Source: Sesamum alatum (Eukaryota; Streptophyta; Magnoliopsida; Lamiales; Pedaliaceae). Taken from it: 64,000 nt of DNA. Each line of letters begins with the position of its first letter. Position 1 is the stretch's first letter. The position numbers were made by a program, and so were the translations under genes. The notes beneath the pieces are model-generated. The model made no database searches. It was not told where the DNA came from and saw only the letters and a list, made by a program, of their open reading frames with translations. The stretch is from the NCBI GenBank assembly GCA_034509735.1, contig JACGWO010000002.1, forward strand, positions 51,581,115-51,645,114, in the 5' to 3' direction. Of the stretch, positions 49,361 through 61,554 are shown piece by piece.

Positions 49361-49369
49361 AAAAATGGA

Positions 49370-50503
49370 TCAAACAGGAGCAAGAGACTCAATGAACTGG
49401 TAAGCATCATGATACCCAAACTGCAGTTGACGCTCTCTGTAAAATTTCACCAGTCTCAAGTCAAGAAGCTCCTCAGAACTCCCATCATGAAACCTATAAA
49501 CCAGAATCTTTCCTGGAATATGAAACACCAAACTCAACTCTTCTTTCCTCTCTCCTGTAATAATTCCCATCACACTAATTTTACCATAAGTCCTTTCACC
49601 AAATGAAGCTGCAATTAGATCAAAGCTAACACCGTACTTTAAATACCAATCGTTAACGTTGTCCTTTACCTCATATTCATACACCAACAACAAAGAACTC
49701 AAAGTATCCTTATGAAGAACACAATGCATCCAACCACTTGATTCCATGAGATGCACCATGTTTAGTGATCTTCCTCCTCGACTTGTGATCATAGTTGCAG
49801 GACTCGATTCCAAGACACTGTTTTCAATATCAAAACTCAAGATTTGATCCCCACTTGCAATCCAATAGATGCCACTGTTCCAATATACCCCGTCGTTGAA
49901 TTTCCTGAAGTCAGAAGAAGTAAAAACCTTGTCCAAGCGCTTCCATGTGCGGGTCTCGGAATCATACACTTGAATCTCACAAAAGTGGATTGAATAACTC
50001 GTACTACTCACACAAATAACCTTGTAATGAGGTGATTTCGAAGGATCAAAGGCTAACCGTAAGCCCAAAAGGGATTCCTTCTCAAGCAACAAATTCCTCG
50101 AATCCCGGGTGGTCGGATTGTAGACATAGTAATCTCTGTTAACAGATAAAGAGCTCCCACACTCGAGCAACAAAAGGCCGTGACAAGATTGCAGGATCCT
50201 GGGATGAGCAAAATTTAAATGGAACTGAAGGAATTTCTTTCTAGTGGGGTTAAAGTAGAAGAATAGGGATGGCGCGGCGCGGAGGATGAAAGAAGGTTGC
50301 GGTTTGCGGTGGCGGAGAGTGTGGAGATGAGAAAAGGAGGAGGTGGAGATAAGAGAGTGCCAGTGCTTGCTTACGGCTTTGAATCTGATTATGGACTTTG
50401 CAGGCAGGAAGAGGAGGATTTCCACTAATACGTCGTCGGTGTAGGCGACTGCCTCCGCCGCCGAGGTGGTGGTGGTGGCGGTGGACGTTATTTCGCCTTC
50501 CAT
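49370..50503 (-). CDS. F-box protein with kelch/F-box-associated-type C-terminus
   Basis: Uninterrupted frame of 377 residues starting MEGEITSTATTTTSAAEA. The F-box is at about residues 20-60 (YTDDVLVEILLFLPAKSIIR then FKAVSKHWHSLI), the part that binds SKP1 in SCF ubiquitin ligases. The remainder looks like the plant F-box-associated beta-propeller region: SCHGLLLLECG, YYVYNPTTRDSRNL, YKVICVSS and IQVYDSETRTWKRLD are its usual strand motifs. The substrate cannot be told from the sequence. It is divergent from the FtsJ gene at 51310, with about 800 bases between the two starts, so the promoters share that gap. Confidence 0.9.
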   Translation of the reverse strand: MEGEITSTATTTTSAAEAVAYTDDVLVEILLFLPAKSIIRFKAVSKHWHSLISTSSFSHLHTLRHRKPQPSFILRAAPSLFFYFNPTRKKFLQFHLNFAHPRILQSCHGLLLLECGSSLSVNRDYYVYNPTTRDSRNLLLEKESLLGLRLAFDPSKSPHYKVICVSSTSYSIHFCEIQVYDSETRTWKRLDKVFTSSDFRKFNDGVYWNSGIYWIASGDQILSFDIENSVLESSPATMITSRGGRSLNMVHLMESSGWMHCVLHKDTLSSLLLVYEYEVKDNVNDWYLKYGVSFDLIAASFGERTYGKISVMGIITGERKEELSLVFHIPGKILVYRFHDGSSEELLDLRLVKFYRERQLQFGYHDAYQFIESLAPV

Positions 50504-51309
50504 CTTTTTCCGTCTGCTGAAGCGAAGATGGGAGGATTTAGGGGTTTTCTTTTTTCTGCTTCATCATTTGTTAAACTACATAATAAAGTATTCTTTAAAT
50601 ATTTAGGATAATATTAATAATTCTTTTCTCATATCTATTTTTATCAACCTAAAAATGTGAAGAAGTCTACTTGTTTTATCTCTCTACCGGGCGTCGTCTC
50701 GTACTGTCGCAATGTGTATAAATAAATAATTTATTATATTTTATATATATTATAAATAAAAATAATTATATTAATTTAACAATTTTTTTTAAGATCATAA
50801 TAATTTATTGCACTGGTGTTAAAATTGTTGCTTTGTGTTTATAAAATCTCTTTTGTTTATAATAGTATAAATTAAAATATATTTAATAATTTTCAATTTA
50901 ATCATTTATTTTATACATATATACATGCATGTATGTTACTTCTTTCAAACAGTAATTTTATAAATCCATAATACATAGATATAATTTATTAGTAATTCTC
51001 ATTTAATAAAAGTATACTATTTAGTTATTATATAAATAAAAATACATTAATTTAAACATAAGTTTATTTATTTTAGAAAACAATTTTTTATTATAAAAAA
51101 AAGAATAAGAACTGTAAATGGAACCAAACACGGTAAAAATTACTTGTCTTTCTCTCTTGAATTCACATTTTCACGCATTTACTAAACAAATTATATATAT
51201 CAGTGTAATGGTTGAAGCTCTGTTTTCATAAACCCTAACATAACAAAACCCTGTATCATTTTTCAATAATCTCAACAGCTGCAAAGACCCGAGAACTGGC
51301 GGAAGAAGA
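50504..51309. promoter_or_regulatory. Intergenic gap between divergent F-box and FtsJ genes
   Basis: Head-to-head starts at 50503 (-) and 51310 (+) leave 806 AT-rich bases that must hold both promoters. No motif stands out. AACCCTAA-type sequence near 51232 (AAACCCTAACA) resembles the telo-box often found near translation-related genes. Confidence 0.4.
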
Positions 51310-52972
51310 ATGAGTGGAACGCCTGATTTCTTCTACAGAGAAGCTCAGCGCCTTGGTTATGTTGCCCGCTCCGCCTTCAAGGTCTCTCTCTCTTTTTCTC
51401 CTTTCCTTTTGTATATCTGATATCAAGCAAATCTTTTTGCTGTACCCCTCACAGCACACACAATCGAACAAAGCCCACATGTGAATTCTGTCAAATAGTT
51501 TGTGGGCATTGGGAAAGTTGCTTATTTGTTTATTTTTTTGGAATTCATATTGGGAAGTGCAGTTGCTTCAGATGCAGAAGCAGTACAAAATCATAACACC
51601 TGGTTCTTCTGTTCTCGATCTTGGTTGTGCCCCTGGTGCCTGGCTTCAGGTACACTCTATTATAATCATTACAATTACAGAGGGGTAATTATATAGAAGT
51701 CCCATGATATCTAGGCATTTTAAGGAAACAAGTTCATTTTTAAAGAAACTAAATCCTTTTTCCAATAGTTACGCCTTTACTTTATGAGATGTCTGGTAAT
51801 TTCCCCCATACATTTATCTCTGTGTTCCATGTCTGGTTGCTTGTGTGTGTGCGTGCGGTGCGTACAACCAGCTGTATGTTTTGCTTGCTCATTGGTGGTC
51901 CTATGATGTGCATTAAGGTGTAGAATGGATGTGATAATTGATTTTACGTGATTGGATATGGTTTGTGTACAAAGAAAAAAATTGTAATTGGATCTGCGAT
52001 ATGTGGTAATGCAGGTGGCATGCCAGAACTTGGGTCCGTTGGGAAAGGGTGGAATTGTCATGGGAATTGATATTAAGGTAATTCGTCATATATGGATAAC
52101 TCCCCATTTTGATAGACTGTCTTTGTATGAATCTTCTTAATGGATATCCAGTAAGAGGAAGATCATAGTTTTTGGTTAGTGCTCTTTAGTTATGAATATA
52201 ATGATAAAAGGATCTATACAAATCATTGGTCTATATGGGTGTGCTGCAGAGCAGAAGGTGAAGGTTCCATCTATGCACTGTGATGCAAGGGTTAAAACAG
52301 TTTGTGCTGATGTAATGAACGTACCAAGGGAGCAAGTTAGAGCACTCTCTCCGCAGGTTTACAAGCTGATCTTCTTTTAAATGTTCTATTTTTCTGATCA
52401 AGATGACTCTTTTTGCTGTTGCAAACTGTCATCATTTTTTGTTTTTAGCTTTTTCAGTGAGTATTTGGTTGATGGATTTGGTTTTGGTTTGCAGCAAAAG
52501 GGGTTCTCCGTCATACTCTCGGATATGTGTCCGTTAGTTTCTGGAATCACAAGTAGAGATGCAGCTTTATCTGCTGAATTGGGGATGCGAGCAATTGATT
52601 TGGCAGTAGGGAGAGCTGCCCATGATCGCACAGTAAATAATGCATTTGAGGAAGTGCAATCAGATAACTCTAGGCCTTCTTTAGATATTGATGGTGTGTT
52701 GCGACCAGGGGGCCACCTCATCGTTAAGCTTCTGGAAAGTGAAGACATAAAAGGTTGGAGATGAATCCCAGAAGAAGTATTTTTTTAAAAATTCTGTTTT
52801 AGTATGTTCCAATGATTAGCTGGTTACTTTCGTTCATTGTTCTGCAGATTTCAGCCAAATATGCAAACCAATCTTCAGAAAGGCGTCATGGTTGAGGCCT
52901 AAAGCAACTAGGTCGTGTTCCAGGGAAATTTATTTGATTTGCCAGGGGTTTCAATATGGGGTCAGAGATTAG
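51310..52972 (+). CDS. FtsJ/RrmJ-type rRNA 2'-O-methyltransferase
   Basis: Six exons: 51310-51381, 51563-51649, 52015-52077, 52255-52356, 52495-52753 and 52848-52972, giving 235 residues, the size of bacterial RrmJ and mitochondrial MRM2. The SAM site reads VLDLGCAPGAWLQ. The catalytic K-D-K-E set is complete: K in ARSAFKL, D in ILSDMCP, K in LIVKLLES and E in CSREIYLIC. The family methylates a ribose in the large-subunit rRNA A-loop. There is no long N-terminal extension, so organelle targeting is unclear; an organellar role is likely by resemblance to a small Arabidopsis FtsJ protein. It converges on the CCS52B-type gene, with about 510 bases between stop codons. Confidence 0.9.
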
Positions 52973-53481
52973 AACAGGAACCTGCTTGGCTCTAGATGCA
53001 CCACCACTAGATTTTAGCCAGAAGCATCTGAAAAAGATGCTTAAATTGCAGTCATGTCAGTGAAAACATTACCATTTGGTGAGAATGAAGATATCTTTTA
53101 TGAAGCAAATGTGAGGGGTTAAGTCAATGATGCACGACTACATAGCCCTGGAACCGTGGCAACAACAAACATGCCGTGTTTGAAGACATCTTGGAATGAC
53201 AAGCAGCTCTAGAAAAGATGATGGAAAAATCATGTATACATTTGATATTGGCATACTATGTATGCATATTCAAAACTCGTTTCCTGTTTTTTTGGTCTTC
53301 ATAGAATGTACTCATAAATCCTGCACAAGTTGGGAGGGAAAAGGAAGAAAAATTTCACTTTACAATTCCCGAGCAAGAATGAAAAAATGGAAAAGAACAT
53401 AAAAGATTTTTGATTCTCTTCTCGTCGTTGCCACTTGGGGTTGTAATATCTGAAATTTACAGTATGATTTACTAGCATTTG
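52973..53481. other. Shared 3' region of convergent FtsJ and CCS52B genes
   Basis: 509 bases between two converging stop codons, presumably filled by both 3' UTRs, whose transcripts may overlap. A 68-codon open frame at 53196 has no domain and is dismissed. Confidence 0.5.
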
Positions 53482-56460
53482 TCATCGGATTTGAGTTCTG
53501 CCTAAAGACCAAAGGCCAGTGTCCTTCACCGGTGCCTGAAATTACAAGTAGAAGATACTTAGATGATGAATTCTGGATTTTGACAAATAATTCTTGAAGT
53601 AACATCAGTGCTTTCCCAACAGAAGATTCAATAATTGTTATCCACTTACGGGTGTTTTCATGGATGGAAAAACATTCCAAAATCTTAGTGTCTCATCCCC
53701 TGCTCCAGTAACTATAGTCTGCAAATGCAAGTTCAAGAGCTTAATGTTTGGCAGATCACACAAAGAGCAAATAAATTGTACGGCAATGAATCTGCTTGAG
53801 CTGCGAAAGCAACTGTATGATTAATACCTGACCATCAGGAGACATTGCCAGGTAGAGTACTCGCAAACTATGTCCTGTCAGAGTTGCGACCTATTTAAGC
53901 AAAATCAAATTAGTGCAACTTCTTTAGAAATCTCAAAGGGAAGAAAAGCACAATATGATAAAGAAATCATTCATTTACCTTTGACATAGATGGATACTTC
54001 CACACCATTATCTGATTTTGTGAATATCCATGAGTGCTGACTATTTCATTCACATTTTTACTCCAGGCTAGATTGCATACCTACAAGTGAATCAAGGATT
54101 TTAGTTCCTTTGACTCTTTGATAAAACGTTTTAGCATAATTAATTTTGGAATGGTTTCTTTTATTTATAGTAAACCTGGCTTAGCATCAGTAAAGTACAC
54201 ACTATACACAAAACATTACAAGAATGCTGAATATACCTGGCTTCCAGTATCCACGCTATTTAGTTGATTGCCACTACCAGTATTCCAAAATCGAATGCAA
54301 CGATCTGCAGTTCCTCCTCCAGACGCCAGAAGACCATTCTGGTGAGGTGACCAAGCAATGGCTTTTACAGCGGCTGTATGCTCTGTCAGTTTCAAAATAG
54401 GCTGCTGGGAATGTTGATTCCACACCAACAGCTGAATCCCTCAACGTGGACACAAAAGTTTAACCTTTGTCAGCTATAACTCTTGATGGAACAGAAGTCG
54501 TATATAATTATCAGATTAATGAATAGTTACCTGATTGTCGTTGCCACCGGATGCAAGTTCGCGGTCATCATGAGACCATTTCAATCCACACACCTAAGAT
54601 GTCCAACATAAGGTTAACCTTAAACGGTCTGAGTAATGAAGTGAAACAATTCTATATATTTACAGAGATTATGTGTTAAAAGTTTTTACCTCTGATTTGT
54701 GTCCCACAAGCTTGCTAATATAATCACTTGGGACACGCAGGTCATGCTGAAGTATGTTCCTGTCTCTGCTTCCAGAGGATAATATGCGTGAACTCCATGC
54801 CAGTACTCCAGTTCTGGTTTGATGTCCTCCCATTGTTCTAACACGCTTGCACTGAGTTCCGTCCCAAACCTTAACCATGAAGCAGATATTCGTTGTCTTT
54901 CAAATAAGTGTTCAATGCTATTTTGGCACCAAAGAGTTTCAGCCATATGCATGCTTACACACGAGGAAGGGGATGTACCTGAACTTGACCAAGATTTGTG
55001 CCGACTGATATATATGAACCCTCTCGTGTCCATTGGACTGAGCAGACACCGTCATTAGGTCCCAAGTCACATAATTTTGTTACCTGTGATAAATGATCTC
55101 ATAAGTTTGATTATGCATGCATAATTATAGGTCAACTATAAACTTGTGGCACAATTGTTTAGATAGAGATAAAATTAAGTACCAAAAGTATATATTCAAA
55201 GGAAGTAGACAAATCAACTCACTTTACTATTCGAAGCACTCCATAGATATACGCAAGTTCCCAATCCAACAGCAAGGACATTCTGAGAAGACCAGTCAAC
55301 CAGGTTGAGGTAGAAATCATCTTGAAGCGCTGGTGCATCCAGAACCTGCAACTATGCACTCTTAGTTAACTGAAAATCTCATGGTTCCAACTTCATGTGT
55401 ATGGCGCCAGGTATATATCCCAATTCATGGAAAAGCAGAGTGGAATAGATGAGATAAATAAACAAGATTGTCAAGCCAAGTACTGCACTAGAGATTCATA
55501 TATGGTTCTTATGAGTCACGTTTCTTTGGGTGGCTGATCTTATAGCACAAAAACCATAACTCGACAAGTCAGATTGTGAAAAGAACAAGAAAGGTTTGAT
55601 CTTGCCACTCAATTCAGCTCCATTCTTGCATTTAGCCTATGTACCTTATGCAACTTTTTTCCCCAGGACTAAATCTAGCATTAACACCTTGTGACATATA
55701 CAAACACATTAAGGTCTTTTGGAAATTCCAGGGTTCCGTAAAAATCTTAAAGCTGGCCTACAATCAACTATTACTCACAAATTAAAGCTGATTAGTTGAT
55801 GCATTACCATGATTATCAGGGTTCACAAGCAACAAAAGAAAATCTCACAAAATCAAGATCTTTTCATCCCACTTGTATCCTCCACCAGCAACATCAATAC
55901 AAGAAAAGCCAAAAATGTACCTTATGAGGTGTCTTTGGCACCTTCCTCGGCGGCTTCGGTGGTGTGGACACCTCACCAGACAGAGCACTGTCCTGAGCGA
56001 AAATCGAAGGCGAATACGGTGAATTGGGCGTTGAACAATGCTGCTCAGTCTTGAATCTCAGCATATTCTTGCTCGGACTCATCGGAGAACCCCCTTTCAA
56101 GCCACCTGCATTAAAATCAAGACACCCAAAATCAGTACCAAAAAGCTCAGTTTTCAACAACCTGGAATAGGCCTCGCTTCCTCCTCCCCCTCCTCCCTCC
56201 TTCACCGGCGACGCCTTCTCGATCAACCCAAACGTGTGCAGCCTCGAAGAAGATCTGCACGGAATAAACCTGTCGCTGCAACTAGAAACAGATTTCGACG
56301 GCGAAGAGGATGCCGACAAGTTCGAGATAGTCCTCGGAGACATCGATTTTAGCGGCGAAGATAGCTTGATAGAGGGAGAGAAGGTCTCCAGGCGCAAAGA
56401 GGTCTCCGACATGGATGCTGGCAGATTAATGCCACTCTTCCTTCTCTGATTGGTATCCAT
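53482..56460 (-). CDS. CCS52B: APC/C activator, CCS52B / FIZZY-related 3 type
   Basis: Ten exons, all joined in phase 0: 56460-55921, 55345-55223, 55083-54979, 54869-54690, 54593-54531, 54431-54237, 54080-53979, 53890-53828, 53718-53650 and 53535-53482, making 497 residues. The C-box DRFIPCR is at 63-69, [12 protein letters not shown] near 97-108, and seven WD40 blades follow from about 181 ([62 protein letters not shown]). The C-terminal IR tail (GRTQIR) docks on the APC/C. Cdh1-type activators bring substrates to this ubiquitin ligase and drive exit from mitosis and endoreduplication. The [17 protein letters not shown] sequence distinguishes the B type from CCS52A. MSA-like sites lie upstream. 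Confidence 0.96.
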
Positions 56461-56653
56461 TGTGTTGCCCTTAATCTTTTTTGAGCTCGGAAAAATCGTG
56501 GGTTGTTGAGATTTGAGCTTCTTGCGGTAAAGGGTTCGTGGAAAAGACCTCTCCGGTGGAGTAGAGAGAGGGCTTTTCTACGAGAAAGGTGAAAATAGTA
56601 ATGGCGTGAATAGGGTTTTTGGTTTGGTGTGGGGGGTTTTGAATAAGGAATGG

Positions 56654-56737
56654 TGCAACGGTCACTTGTGGGAGAGAAGCTATTGGGAGCTCATGGTTAG
56701 GCTCCTCTTACCACGAAAGGACCAACTAGCCGTTACT
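56654..56737. promoter_or_regulatory. Two M-phase-specific-activator-like (MSA) elements upstream of CCS52B
   Basis: TGCAACGGTCA at 56654-56664 (plus strand) fits the MSA consensus YCYAACGGYYA at 10 of 11 positions. AGTAACGGCTA, the complement of 56727-56737, fits at 9 of 11. They lie 194-277 bases upstream of the CCS52B ATG. MSA elements are bound by three-repeat Myb factors and give G2/M-phase expression to plant B-type cyclins; CCS52B is likewise known to be expressed around mitosis. Function here is inferred. Confidence 0.55.
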
Positions 56738-56835
56738 AAGAATGTTTCTTTTCTTCCAATAATTTGCATTTACTTTATTTTTCATTGTTTTGCTTGTGCC
56801 TTACCTCCTGCCACATGGTGCTTATGTTAATCAAA

Positions 56836-57359
56836 GGGACAATAATTACACCTGACTTTTGTTATAATTACACGTTGACCTTTTATAATTTATAAAATTA
56901 TATTTAATACTCATAACGTTTGTTTATGTATAATCAATAGATTCATTCATTAATCAAAATTGCAAAATTTATTGATATCAGCAAAACACTTAAATGAAAA
57001 TTTCATATTTGACTCTGATTGACTTGTTGCAGGTCAAATAAATTTTCTAATAAAACTACTCTTATACATCTTCTCACGCTAATATGTGAGTATATATATT
57101 TTCACCCTTATACAGATAATTCAGTTGGGATATATTTGTTTAACTTATAATAAATTTATAAGTCAATTGAGAGTAAATATGAATTTTCATTCAACTTTTT
57201 TGCTGGTGTTAGCAAGTTTCGCCAATTTTATTAACAGATGGATCTAATTATTGGCAAGAAACAAATATTATGGGTACCAAATGCAATTTTTTAGATTACA
57301 AAAAGGCTAACTGTAATTACAATAAATCTCAAAAAGAAAAAAGGTTGTGCAATTACTCC
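56836..57359. mobile_element. Mutator-type foldback MITE, family A, copy 3
   Basis: Starts GGGACAATAATTACACC, ends GGTTGTGCAATTACTCC, with internal TTAATCAAAATTGCAAAATT and its partner arm AATTTTATTAACAGATGG. Flanks TTAATCAAA (56827-56835) and TTAAAGAAA (57360-57368) match at 7 of 9 positions, an aged target duplication. It is more diverged than the copies at 5229 and 12127. Confidence 0.75.
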
Positions 57360-57607
57360 TTAAAGAAATGGAGAAATGGCTAGTCCCATTTTGTACTATA
57401 ATATTCGAAAATGGTACAATTTTATTAGAGCCATATCATGTAGGTATATCATCCCTAACAATTTCATATGGGCATTGAGGGAGTGATAGAATTGTTATTT
57501 TTGTATGCATTTATAAATTTGGTACAGAAATTAACCCTCAATTTAAAAAATAAATAAAAAAACATAAGCCTTGTATGTAACGTGAATCTTTAGTTTTAGT
57601 TCTATAT

Positions 57608-58354
57608 TACTAGATTTGTTTATTTCTTACATTAGGGTCATTGTACAATTGCCTATATTGTTAATGGTTATTAACAAAAAATGTGATAAATAATTATTAT
57701 TAATCATAATTAAATAGAATAGATGCAAAAATTTAGCTTATTCACCATGAAAAATATTTTTACCATGGTCGTTATCCATGGCAAATGTTTTAACTATACT
57801 TGCAAAAACTAAGACCAACAACCATCACTACAAGAAAATAGAAGATTAGCAACAAAAAAATCAAGTGACAATTTTAATATTGTTACATATTATATATATT
57901 TAGTAACAAAAATATTTATTTTGTCACAATAATGAATTTTATGATTTTAATAATTACTATTATTCTGTAAAAAAAATTATTAGTGACAAAAAAATGTGCA
58001 CAAAGTTGTCACTAAATACAATTAGTGACTCATGTATAGTTACAATCTAGTGACAATAAATCATTGTTATCACTATATTGTGTTGTCACTATAGATGTGT
58101 TACTAATTGTATTTAGTGATAATTTTATACACAATTTTTATCACTAATAATTATATAGTGATAAGATGAAAAATATTGTCACTTAATACATATTTTTAGT
58201 GATAATTTTTAAATTATCATTTGATATTTTGTCACTAATATCATATTTTCTTGTAGTGCATTGCATGTATGGCGGTGGCTAATGACTATTTATTACGACT
58301 GTTTATTTTTTACAATGACAATTATCCATGATTAATATTAATCTTTTTCTAGTG
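57608..58354. mobile_element. CACTAG-family element interrupted by another CACTA element
   Basis: 57735-57825 and 58262-58354 correspond, in reverse orientation, to the two halves of the element at 40084-40369: TTCACCATGAAAAATATTTT and CCAACAACCAT on one side, ATCCATGATTAAT and CTTTTTCTAGTG on the other. They are split exactly where the 57826-58258 element was inserted. The left end near 57608 (ACTAGATTTG) is uncertain. Confidence 0.6.
57826..58258. mobile_element. CACTA-type short element with CAT target duplication
   Basis: Termini CACTACAAGAAAATA and TATTTTCTTGTAGTG are perfect inverted repeats of the CACTA (En/Spm) class, and the flanking triplets are both CAT (57823-57825 and 58259-58261), the 3-bp duplication expected of the class. 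The 433-base body is made of repeated AGTGACAA / TTGTCACT units in both orientations, as in subterminal repeats. It has no transposase. It is nested inside an older CACTAG-family element. Confidence 0.88.
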
Positions 58355-59830
58355 AATGCTATTAATGTGGTGAAGTTAATATATATTGGGATCAACATCA
58401 CAATTACCTAATTTATGGGACGTAAAAATACAAGTTTTCAATATTTTATATTAGAATCATTAATGAAATATGGATAGGGAGGCAATTGGCATCTTTTAAA
58501 AAGAATATCAAGACAATATTTTTTACCTCTTTTTTAAACTCTTTAGAACTTAAAATCAAAGCAAGAGGGTGAAATTTAATTCTCATCAAGTTTTAGATAT
58601 AATGAGCAGAGTGAGACTTAACACTAACTCGTGATCACAGGGATATCCAGCACACGTATTTTCAATCTGCCACATATAATTTTTCCTTCGTTTATTCTCT
58701 ATTATTTCAGTTCTAAAATTTCATTCACCAATACTAATAATACAGTAGGCTTTTTAAGTAATTTGATGCACTGAAAAACAATATTTGAATGTTTAATTTG
58801 AGAATTATTTTTCAAGAATTGAAGTGAAATCACACCAAAATCTATACTAATATAAAAAGAAAATCCCATTTTTACTCACAAAGAACGATTATCTACACCG
58901 CGACAATAATTTTTGGTTATGTCAATAAGACCTTTAAATTGGTTGGTTTCTTTTTTTCTTTCTTTATCTATTTCTTTTTTTTTTTTTTTGAAATGTGATG
59001 TATCGATAATATATATAATATATTCTTATTTATAATATAATATATTTTAAAATGTATAAATATATAAAATATTTTATATTATATATATATGCATGCATGA
59101 ACATGTCACGTGAATTAATTTGTAATAATTAAATGCCACCCAAATATTAGGTGCTAATACGTGGATGAAGGTTTCTTGCATTATATCTTTTCCAATATAT
59201 GATACCACGTTGCCGGGTTCAATTATTTTCTTGACATGCGAGATTCAAATGATTTGTTTGAACAAAAAAATATGATACCATTATAATTAGATAAATGTTA
59301 TTTATTGACATAATTTATATTTAAATATTTTATAAATATTATATATTAGTTTAACTCCAAATAAAAATTTAATAGATATTTTTTACAACAATAAATAATT
59401 GATGAATTATTATCTAAGCTTATTTATCAAAATAATACTAATATTTATGCTAGTCGAATATTAACATAAATATGTACTTAATTTTTGGTAATTGCAATGA
59501 CTATTTCTTAGTCATATAATTTATAATATTTTGAATCTATACATTTTTTCATAAAATATAATATTAAGCAATTTTATTTTTGCCTAACTATATTAAATGG
59601 AAATCAATTATTAATTACAAAAGTGGGAATATATATATATATATATATATGTATAGTTACGTAGATGGGAGAGAGGGGATCCTTTGTTGTTAAAAAAAAT
59701 ATAAATTATGCCAAAATTAGAATTTGAGTATGGTAAATAAATGAGTTAATTTATTTGTCTTGTGAATTATTAATTACTTAGAGCTTATAATATGTTACAA
59801 GAAAATTTAGGAAAGTTAGTCTTTTTTTAT
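58355..59830. other. AT-rich intergenic DNA
   Basis: Nothing gene-like. A TCTATACTAATATAAAAAG start at 58841 resembles the repeats at 14742 and 23306 but its body is not clearly related. (TA)n runs lie near 59076-59089 and 59632-59650. Confidence 0.45.
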
Positions 59831-59835
59831 TTCAT

Positions 59836-60155
59836 AAAATATTTTTTAGTCCCGTTAAATAGGGTCAGACTCGTTTTTGGTATTATTATTTATCCAAGTA
59901 TAGGTTTTTGGATCATTAAACCCAAATTCAGGCTTATTTAGTCCCAAAAAGCCATTTATCATGCTCTGCAAATGACTTATTTGGTCCCAATAATTCTAAA
60001 ATTTCTAACAGATATAAACGAAATTAATAAACCATGACTTATTGAGACCAAATAAGCCTGAATTTGATTTTAATGGGACCAAAACATATAGTTGGATAAA
60101 TAATAGTACCAAAAACGAGTCTGATCCTGTTTAACGGGACTAAAAAAAATATTTT
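59836..60155. mobile_element. Foldback MITE with TTAGTCCCGTT termini
   Basis: The left arm TTAGTCCCGTTAAATAGGGT continues to GACTCGTTTTTGGTATTATT; the right arm has the inverse, AATAGTACCAAAAACGAGTC to AACGGGACTAA. The arms match for about 75 bases. AAATATTTT stands on both outer sides, a possible 9-bp duplication, but it is itself a palindrome, so the call is uncertain. The centre has no coding capacity. Confidence 0.72.
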
Positions 60156-61540
60156 GCCCACTTTTTTTTTAAAAGATCTTATAACATGCAAAATATATTA
60201 TTTTGAGATCTTATAAGTTTTTCTAATGGTTTTTTAGATCTTAAAATATAGCGGGGTTTTAAACATCTTATAAGATGTGTTAATTAAAGGATCTTTTAAA
60301 CTTAGCCAAAACGACCTCTTATTTATCAAATCTATTCCGAAAGCAGAAGCAGGCAATAATTAATTAATAGTCCCATCTTAGTGCAAATACATTGTCTGAA
60401 TGATTAAGATTGATAATATAAACGAAATTAAAACGAGATTATATCAAACAGTACTCAAAACATCAATAAAACCTAAACTGCAAAGATTACAAGAAGAACA
60501 AGGCAAAAACAATGAACATACATAAGCAGAATAGGAATTGAAGAACCAACATAAATTGAATCAATTAATGGAACACAATCATCGTTCTTGAATTTGATCG
60601 ATTACACGAAATTTGTAAATCATCGACTCTCAAAATTTTTTAAGATGGATCGGTAGTACCCTAGCATCCAAAAATTAACAATCCGGACAAACATATAAAG
60701 GAAACAAAAGATTACTAAAATGAGTCATAAGTTTGTGACAGAGGAAGAAACACAGAAATAACAGATCCATGCATCATAAGTTTCACTTAACCTGCGAAAC
60801 AAAACAACTATACCAAAAGGTCAGAGCATTAGTGAAAGTAAATGGAGCTGAAAAGAGACCAGAATGTCAGAAAACAGTGATATTATTTATGTGAAGAGGA
60901 ATAAAGCAAATAAATGGAGCCCAAACTTTCACAACACCTGAACAACCATTGTGCAACAAAAGAAGACACATTTGTTCCTTTACAGTACAGACATGTATAT
61001 ATCCGCTGACCCCAGGTGGATTCTTCAGTACAATTTTACCGCAACTTCAGGAAAATACAGACCTCTTAAAACACATCAGTTCATTGCACCAGCTTTCTCA
61101 TACTTTTGTTATTATATTCAACCAGAAAGATCAACTTTTGAAGAGAAAAGAGTACGGCAGGACCAGTGTTAAAGAATTGTGTGTGTGTGTGTGTGTGTAA
61201 CCTTAATATCTTCAAAAAGTGGGAAACAAATGTTAGATCATGGAATGTGGTCAGGAAATGAAATTAATGCAAAGTATTCCAGCAGTGCACAGGGATCTTG
61301 GTTTTAATTTTGTGTATAATTTCATCTGCCTACGGACTTGATAAGTTGATGAAAGTTTAGTGAAATACCTTGCCCAAATTGCAGTGAGTTCTTGAAAAAC
61401 CCTAGCTGGGATTAACTCATTACATGTATATAGGTTAGGGAGAAATTAACATGTTGACGTACCGTACCGTATGGTGATTTACTTGTAATATTTCGGAGCT
61501 GGGAAATCGTGGAAAAGTAACTACAAAGAAATGATAGAAA
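60156..61540. other. DNA downstream of MIR172
   Basis: No coding gene found. A (GT)n run lies at 61178-61198. Part of this stretch may be the 3' portion of the MIR172 primary transcript, which cannot be delimited here. Confidence 0.4.
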
Positions 61541-61554
61541 AAAAAAAAAAAAAG

